Shown: positions 51,738 through 55,611 of the stretch, piece after piece
Numbering within the stretch: position 1 is the first letter of the stretch
How the letters are laid out: every line of letters starts with the position of its first letter
Made by a program: the position numbers and the translations under genes
The notes under the pieces: generated by a model
Told to the model about the DNA's origin: nothing
Databases searched by the model: none
The model's input: only the letters and a program-made list of their open reading frames with translations
NCBI GenBank assembly: GCA_019239825.1
Contig: JAFAZK010000163.1
Span: forward strand, 1 to 55,611
Source of the DNA: Verrucomicrobiota bacterium
Lineage (GTDB): Bacteria > Verrucomicrobiota > Verrucomicrobiia > Chthoniobacterales > JAFAMB01
DNA: 55,611 bases
Direction of reading: 5' to 3'

Positions 51738-52688
51738 TCAGTCTTGGCTTGGAGGTCTTCTTAGAAAAGGGTCCGACGGAGCCGTATCAGATAGAGACTC
51801 CGGCTTGGGTTTCCTGAACTTTCGATAGAGTCTCACAAAAAAGCCTCCAGCCGCGATCGCAGCAAGAATGATGAACTTCTTGCCCGCAAATATCAGTGCG
51901 ATCAATCCCTTGAAGAGCCCGGCTTTGGCTGCCACACCACCCAGAACCAGCGCAGCCAAACCGTAGGCGGCAACCTTATCGTTACCTTGCTGGTAATCTG
52001 CGTAACGATTACCGGGCAGAAAATTGACCATCGAAATGATTTCCGGCATCCGCTCCTGGATTTCGGTCAATTGACTCATTGAGGCGACCGCATTGATCGC
52101 AAGCACCCCCTTCCTGCCCAAGACACGTACGTCGTAGTTAAGCGTGTGAACAGACCCGCTGCCGAAATCGAACTCCTTAGCCCAGTAGAGCTTGTGCGTC
52201 TGTTGATCGTATCGAGGAGCCGCTGCCCAGCCCACTAGCTCTACCTTAGAAAAATTTTGTTTAACCCGCGTTTCGTTCTCTTGCTGGACCGCCTCCTGCA
52301 TCTGCTTCAACAGATCGTCGTAATTGATCTTTGCTGCGTCATCGTCCTTGACGTAGCCGTCCGGTTTATAGGTAAGGACGACGGCCCAGCCATCGGCCTG
52401 AGCCGGCTCAACGTCAGCGGGGAAAATCATGCCCAAAGTGTCTCCCCGGGAGGGCGGATTGCCCCAGATATCGATGATAACCTTGCGCGCGTCCTCAGGC
52501 CCGAGATACCGGTAACTAGAAGCGAGATTGACCTCGGCCAAGTTGTTGCCTAGAACAACGCGGCCGGTAGTCCACTTGAGTCCCGCCTCGATCTTCTCGA
52601 TCTCCTGTGCCCGGCTCGCCTCTTGAGAGAAAGACGACTGACATGCCCACGCCAGGCTTAGCCAGAGAAAGAACAGTTTCATTTTCAT
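51738..52688 (-). CDS. DUF2167 membrane-anchored protein
   Basis: A 316-residue exported protein. A signal peptide covers about residues 1-23 from the ATG at 52688. The DUF2167 domain (about 40-250) shows GWAVVLTYKPDGYVKDDDAAKI, LVGWAAAPRYDQQTHKLYWAKE and NFLPGNRYADYQQGNDKVAAYGLAAL in overlapping family blocks. The C-terminal quarter has one or two spans (ALIFAGKKFIILAAIAAGGF) and a basic tail (YRKFRKPK). The family's role is unknown. The nine codons upstream of 52688 lack a strong start, hence the choice. It is divergent from the fluoride locus. Confidence 0.88.
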   Translation of the reverse strand: MKMKLFFLWLSLAWACQSSFSQEASRAQEIEKIEAGLKWTTGRVVLGNNLAEVNLASSYRYLGPEDARKVIIDIWGNPPSRGDTLGMIFPADVEPAQADGWAVVLTYKPDGYVKDDDAAKINYDDLLKQMQEAVQQENETRVKQNFSKVELVGWAAAPRYDQQTHKLYWAKEFDFGSGSVHTLNYDVRVLGRKGVLAINAVASMSQLTEIQERMPEIISMVNFLPGNRYADYQQGNDKVAAYGLAALVLGGVAAKAGLFKGLIALIFAGKKFIILAAIAAGGFFVRLYRKFRKPKPESLSDTAPSDPFLRRPPSQD

Positions 52689-52861
52689 AAGATCGGATAA
52701 ACGACGGTCCTCCACAATTGAGTGATAGATCTCTACCAGACCCGGCGAGGTTAAACGAGTTCAAGCACCGAAGTCTATCAAGATCCAGGCAACACTGGGG
52801 GCTCAACAAAAGCGCGTCGGCCCCACTTGTGTTTGGCCGAGACTTGATTAAATAAACAATC

Positions 52862-52925
52862 GCGGCAATGGAGTTTGCCTGCCGATATCTCGGCCAACCG
52901 CCCTTCGGGCTGATGACTCCTACCA
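52862..52925 (+). ncRNA. Fluoride riboswitch (crcB motif)
   Basis: The segment has the order of conserved blocks of the crcB RNA: GGCAATGGAGTTTGCC at 52864, a variable hairpin, CAACCGCCC, then GGGCTGATGACTCCTACC at 52908-52924. GGCTGATGACTCCTAC is a near-exact match to the 3' signature of the motif, and GGCAATGGAGTTTGCC to its 5' stem. It lies 80 bases before crcB1 in the same orientation. A GC-rich stem (ACACGCC at 52958, GGCGTGT at 52976) between riboswitch and start may be part of the switch. Confidence 0.93.
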
Positions 52926-53005
52926 AAGAAATAGATTTGGCCAGGTAGTTTAATCAGACACGCCATATTCACGGCGGCGTGTTGTTGAGTCCGAAATAAG
53001 TTGGA

Positions 53006-53431
53006 ATGAGAAAATACAGTCTGGTGGCGTTAGGGGGCGGACTAGGATCCGTCTTACGATTTGGCATTACTCAATGGATGGCTCCCCTGCCTGTATGGCC
53101 GTTTGCCGCCGTTCTTTTCATTAATATCAGCGGCTGTTTTCTTATCTCATTCTTGAATTTTCTCTCCGATCCGGCGGGAGAAATTTATCTGGGTCCGAAC
53201 AGCCGGGTTTTCTTGCTGGTGGGAATCTGCGGTGGCTACACCACATTCAGCACGTTCAGTTTGATCTCGTTCAACGCCGCCCGACACGGCGCGTTCTTGG
53301 AGCTTTGTTTGAATATCGGGTTGTCTCATCTCCTGTGTCTTCTGGCTGTATGGTTAGGAGCAACGGTAGCAGCCCCTTTCCCGCGGATGGTCGTGCGTTT
53401 GATCCGATGGTTGCGGAACCTAGAGGTGTAG
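53006..53431 (+). CDS. crcB: Fluoride channel CrcB, first copy
   Basis: A 141-residue four-span CrcB/Fluc fluoride channel subunit. Family landmarks: LGGGLGSVLRFGI in the first span, FINISGCFLISF in the second, and the ion-path motif GGYTTFSTFSLISF in the third. Fluc channels are dual-topology dimers that expel fluoride. The C-terminal tail after residue 125 (PRMVVRLIRWLRNLEV) is basic. It is the first gene after a fluoride riboswitch and is followed by a second crcB after six bases. The pair may form a heterodimer with opposite topology. Confidence 0.95.
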   Translation: MRKYSLVALGGGLGSVLRFGITQWMAPLPVWPFAAVLFINISGCFLISFLNFLSDPAGEIYLGPNSRVFLLVGICGGYTTFSTFSLISFNAARHGAFLELCLNIGLSHLLCLLAVWLGATVAAPFPRMVVRLIRWLRNLEV

Positions 53432-53437
53432 ATCGCG

Positions 53438-53815
53438 ATGTTAGCAACGGTTCTTGTTTTTATTGGAGGCATGCTAGGAAGTGTCTGGCGTTTCTGGTTA
53501 TCCGGTCTGATCGCCCGGCGCTTCGGCGAAATATTTCCTTTCGGAACGTTTACGGTTAATATCACCGCCTCCATTTTGCTCGGCTTGGTCTCCGGGTTTC
53601 TTGCTCACCTGGCCGATCGGCAACTGGCAACCGCTCTACAACAACTCGTGGCGGTCGGTGTTTGTGGTGGGCTTAGCACGTTTTCCTCTTTCAGTTTGCA
53701 AACCTGGAACCTCCTACTGGAGCGAAGATGGCTGGTCGCAATTCTTAATATGTTGGTTTCGACCGCTCTCTGTTATGCAGGTGTTGTGCTAGGCTGGCAA
53801 ATCACCGGATCGTAA
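53438..53815 (+). CDS. crcB: Fluoride channel CrcB, second copy
   Basis: A 125-residue CrcB/Fluc subunit with four spans: FIGGMLGSVWRFWLSG, GTFTVNITASILLG, GGLSTFSSFSLQTWNLL and the last span VSTALCYAGVVLG. The N in VNIT and the STFSSFS stretch are family residues. It differs clearly from the first copy, so the two look like an old duplication and probably assemble with each other. Adjacent paired crcB genes are known in other bacteria to give antiparallel heterodimers. The DUF190 gene follows after one base, so all three are one transcript. Confidence 0.95.
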   Translation: MLATVLVFIGGMLGSVWRFWLSGLIARRFGEIFPFGTFTVNITASILLGLVSGFLAHLADRQLATALQQLVAVGVCGGLSTFSSFSLQTWNLLLERRWLVAILNMLVSTALCYAGVVLGWQITGS

Positions 53816-53816
53816 T

Positions 53817-54161
53817 ATGGAGCTTCCCAGAGACGCGGTTCTGCTTAGGATTTTTATTGGGGAACATGACCTCTTTGAGGGCGAACCACTGTTCAAGGTG
53901 ATCGTGCTGAGAGCTCGTGAACAGCATTTAGCAGGAGCGACCGTATTCCGCGGACCGATGGGATTCGGAAAATCCAGCCACGTCGACAAGAATGCCGCTC
54001 TACGCTTGTCGTTCGATGCTCCGATCGTGATCGAGATGGTTGATACCGAGGAAAACATCCGGAGCTTTTTGCCGACCGTTGAAAACACTATAGGCCCGGG
54101 CTTAGTAACCATGGAGCGCGTTGATGCGATTTTCTACAAAGGGAAGGACGATCAAGCCTGA
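53817..54161 (+). CDS. DUF190 protein, copy 1 (PII-like fold)
   Basis: A 114-residue DUF190/UPF0166 protein. Typical segments: DAVLLRIFIGEHDLFEGEPLFKVIVLRARE in two pieces, HLAGATVFRGPMGFGKSS, LRLSFDAPIVIEMVDTEENI and GLVTMERVDAIFY. The family has a ferredoxin-like fold related to PII signal proteins. Its function is unknown, but it is often linked to crcB. It is the third gene of the riboswitch-led operon and ends overlapping the next DUF190 gene, which is read the other way. Confidence 0.92.
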   Translation: MELPRDAVLLRIFIGEHDLFEGEPLFKVIVLRAREQHLAGATVFRGPMGFGKSSHVDKNAALRLSFDAPIVIEMVDTEENIRSFLPTVENTIGPGLVTMERVDAIFYKGKDDQA

Positions 54162-54538
54162 TACCGAATGATTTCCGCTCGCTCGGTCGTGATCAATCCA
54201 TTGCGCATCATCTTTTTGAGCTCAGGTAAAAAAGCTTCGATTTTTTCGGGCGTGTCCACGATTTCCAAGACCATAGGAAGATCGAAGGAAAGCCTGAGGA
54301 TGCTTGCGTTATGCAGTTGATTGGACCGGCCAAATCCCATTCGTCCGCGAAGTAACGTCGCTCCAGCCAGGCGAAGTTCACGGGCTCTTAGTACAATCAC
54401 CTTGTAAAGTGGCCGATGATTGTATTCGTCCCCTTCTCCTAAAAAGATCCGAAGCAGCATGCATTCCTGCGGTAAATCGCGGCTCGGAGAAACGTTAGTT
54501 CCCGATGATGACTTGCCAGTTTCGGGATTGGTTGCCAT
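54152..54538 (-). CDS. DUF190 protein, copy 2
   Basis: A 128-residue DUF190 protein with a 25-residue polar N-terminal extension. Core segments: CMLLRIFLGEGDEYNHRPLY, LAGATLLRGRMGFGRSNQ, LRLSFDLPMVLEIVDTPEKI and GLITTERAEIIRY. The GFGRS loop differs from the GFGKS of copies 1 and 3. It is encoded convergently with copy 1, overlapping it by 10 bases, and on the same strand as copy 3. The N-terminal extension could be shorter if an internal ATG is used. Confidence 0.9.
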   Translation of the reverse strand: MATNPETGKSSSGTNVSPSRDLPQECMLLRIFLGEGDEYNHRPLYKVIVLRARELRLAGATLLRGRMGFGRSNQLHNASILRLSFDLPMVLEIVDTPEKIEAFLPELKKMMRNGLITTERAEIIRYQA

Positions 54539-54866
54539 ACCGAGATCGGGGCTGGGTATCTGTGGGAACTGAGTTAGCTTAAACGCTTATGCCGAGGGTT
54601 CAAGCGTCACGGTCATGAATACACCTAACGATTATTTAGCTGCTGGCTCCGATCAAAGCCAGAAACACGAGTCAATGCCTGTTGCTAACAGGCCCGGTAT
54701 TGGAATTATCGAGCAAACCCATGGGTACCTTGCCTTAGAACCATGAACGCTTGGGGGAGACTTTACCGAACCAGGGTTAGTTGTAGGAACCAACCCAGCC
54801 TTTCCTCTGAGTCTGCAGCTCAACAAAGTGAAGCCTAACCCGGCGGGGGTTAACGCACCGGCCCCA
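54539..54866. other. Hairpin-rich spacer between DUF190 copies 2 and 3
   Basis: About 330 bases with no gene. Hairpins: CTGGCT/AGCCAG at 54643-54662, GCCTGTTGCTAACAGGC at 54677-54693 (7-base perfect stem), GGGTTAGTT/AACCAACCC near 54774-54796 and TAACCC/GGGTTA at 54836-54852. No fluoride riboswitch signature is visible on either strand. It could hold a terminator for copy 3 and the leader of copy 2. Confidence 0.4.
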
Positions 54867-55187
54867 TCACTTAACTACGTGCGCTTTTTCCATCGTGACT
54901 AAACCGCTAGACATCATCTGATCGAGGATAGGCAGGAATGCTTCGATTTTGTCTGCTCGATCCACAATCTCGACCACAACCGGTAGATCGGACGAGAGAA
55001 TGAGCGGACTACTGTGATGCAGACGGCTGGATTTACCGAAGCCAAGGATGCCATGCAAAACCGTAGCGCCGGCTAGATGGGCCTCACGGGCCTTCAGGAC
55101 AATGGCCTCGAATAATGGAAGACGCTGATAATGGTGGTTTTCGCCGGTAAAAATTCGCAGCAGGACGGAGTCTTCCGGAGGGGGCAT
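54867..55187 (-). CDS. DUF190 protein, copy 3
   Basis: A DUF190 protein of 106 residues from the ATG at 55187. The core segments are SVLLRIFTGENHHYQRLPLF, HLAGATVLHGILGFGKSS, SSDLPVVVEIVDRADKI and GLVTMEKAHVV. An alternative GTG start at 55268 would add 27 residues (SHKSPPLQPTRSALERRPS) without likeness to the family, so the shorter form is preferred. It lies between copy 2 and the four-helix-suffix gene, all on the minus strand. The third copy in one locus is unusual. Confidence 0.85.
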   Translation of the reverse strand: MPPPEDSVLLRIFTGENHHYQRLPLFEAIVLKAREAHLAGATVLHGILGFGKSSRLHHSSPLILSSDLPVVVEIVDRADKIEAFLPILDQMMSSGLVTMEKAHVVK

Positions 55188-55312
55188 CTGGGGGAGACGG
55201 TAGGCGCAGGACGGACGGCGTTCAAGAGCGGACCTTGTCGGCTGCAACGGAGGGGACTTATGGGACACATGCGACTAATGAGTGGCCGGCTCAGTCGTTT
55301 GAGTGATAGGTG

Positions 55313-55611
55313 CTAACGCGCGTCTACGTTTTTGCGAGGGCCAGCCAGGCGCTGCTGGATACGGACTTGTGCCATGCGCTCTCTGATACCGCCCTCGTTG
55401 ATAAAATCGCGCTCCAGGCGACGGATCTGCCGGTCGAGGAGATAGTTGGCTTGGTGGATGAGGCAGATGGCGATGTTCGCCACTACTTCGGCGGGACGTG
55501 TCTCACAGAATTCTCTGAAATCGTCGTATGTCGGCTGAGGTGTGGCCGCAAGTCGACGCACGAACGAGGCTTCTCGACTGTTCTTCTCCCATAGCCGATG
55601 TCTCCGCGCTC
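55313..55611 (-). CDS. Four-helix-bundle suffix domain protein, partial
   Basis: The frame is open to the right edge, so only the C-terminal 98 codons are visible. FCETRPAEVVANIAICLIHQ and ANYLLDRQIRRLERDFINEG, followed by GIRERM, match the 'four helix bundle suffix' domain, which in complete proteins follows a four-helix bundle of the S23 type. LWEKNSREASFVRRLA upstream is the usual linker. The function of the family is not known. The next gene on this strand is a DUF190 copy about 125 bases away. Confidence 0.75.
   Translation of the reverse strand, partial: ARRHRLWEKNSREASFVRRLAATPQPTYDDFREFCETRPAEVVANIAICLIHQANYLLDRQIRRLERDFINEGGIRERMAQVRIQQRLAGPRKNVDAR

Noticed and set aside
54774..54800. 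GTAGGAACC stretch considered as a minus-strand fluoride riboswitch 3' block
   Set aside because: It lacks the CATCAGCC part of the signature and no matching 5' stem was found.

Overview
The window is a bacterial chromosome segment of moderate GC with about 50 recognisable genes on both strands, separated by unusually repeat-rich spacers. The gene set (hexuronate use, GH16 and GH31 glycosidases, a hopanoid-type glycosyltransferase, LytS/LytR and CusS/CusR-like two-component systems, a BlaI-M56 peptidase pair carrying HEAT repeats, an nrdR operon, a DUF2167 protein, a protein with the 'four helix bundle suffix' domain) and the style of the intergenic palindromes suggest a free-living heterotroph of the Verrucomicrobiota (Spartobacteria/Chthoniobacterales-like). 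This placement is inference. No rRNA or tRNA gene was recognised, so it is untested.

Layout. 0-9 kb: the 3' end of an EF-G-like gene, a secreted GH16 glucanase, an XdhC-MocA pair for molybdoenzyme maturation, the divergent uxaC and exuT-like hexuronate genes, and a GH31 alpha-glucosidase. 9-17 kb: a LytS/LytTR two-component pair, a lysozyme-fold exoprotein, a pterin carbinolamine dehydratase, a CLC channel with CBS domains and a lone sugar-binding protein. 17-30 kb: a trehalose-6-phosphate synthase/phosphatase fusion, a hydroxypyruvate-isomerase-like protein, a cysteine synthase, the BlaI-M56/HEAT operon with its operator, a zinc alcohol dehydrogenase, tilS, a TetA-type exporter, and a quinone oxidoreductase divergent from a LysR regulator. 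31-39 kb: allantoinase, an NAD-dependent epimerase, a kdgK-like kinase, a GrpB protein, hpnB-like, and a membrane protein next to YceI. 39-49 kb: rpoD, rplI-dnaB, a CusS/CusR-like system and a large secreted phosphoesterase. 49-55.6 kb: the nrdR-unknown-HIT operon, an M50 peptidase, a DUF2167 protein, then a fluoride locus (fluoride riboswitch, two crcB genes, three DUF190 genes) and the edge of a four-helix-suffix gene.

How genes work together. UxaC, the ExuT-like carrier and the distant KDG kinase fit one hexuronate pathway. XdhC/MocA and allantoinase fit purine catabolism, although no xanthine dehydrogenase subunit is present. The fluoride riboswitch most probably controls crcB1-crcB2-DUF190. 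BlaI most probably represses its own operon through the dyads just upstream of its start codon.

The most unusual aspect is the intergenic DNA. At least six families of long imperfect inverted repeats occur, called A to F here, plus a minor sequence G. Several are nested: one palindrome sits in the loop of another (A in D, A in C, B in C, G in D). Each family A or complete family B element also has its own inner pair of arms.
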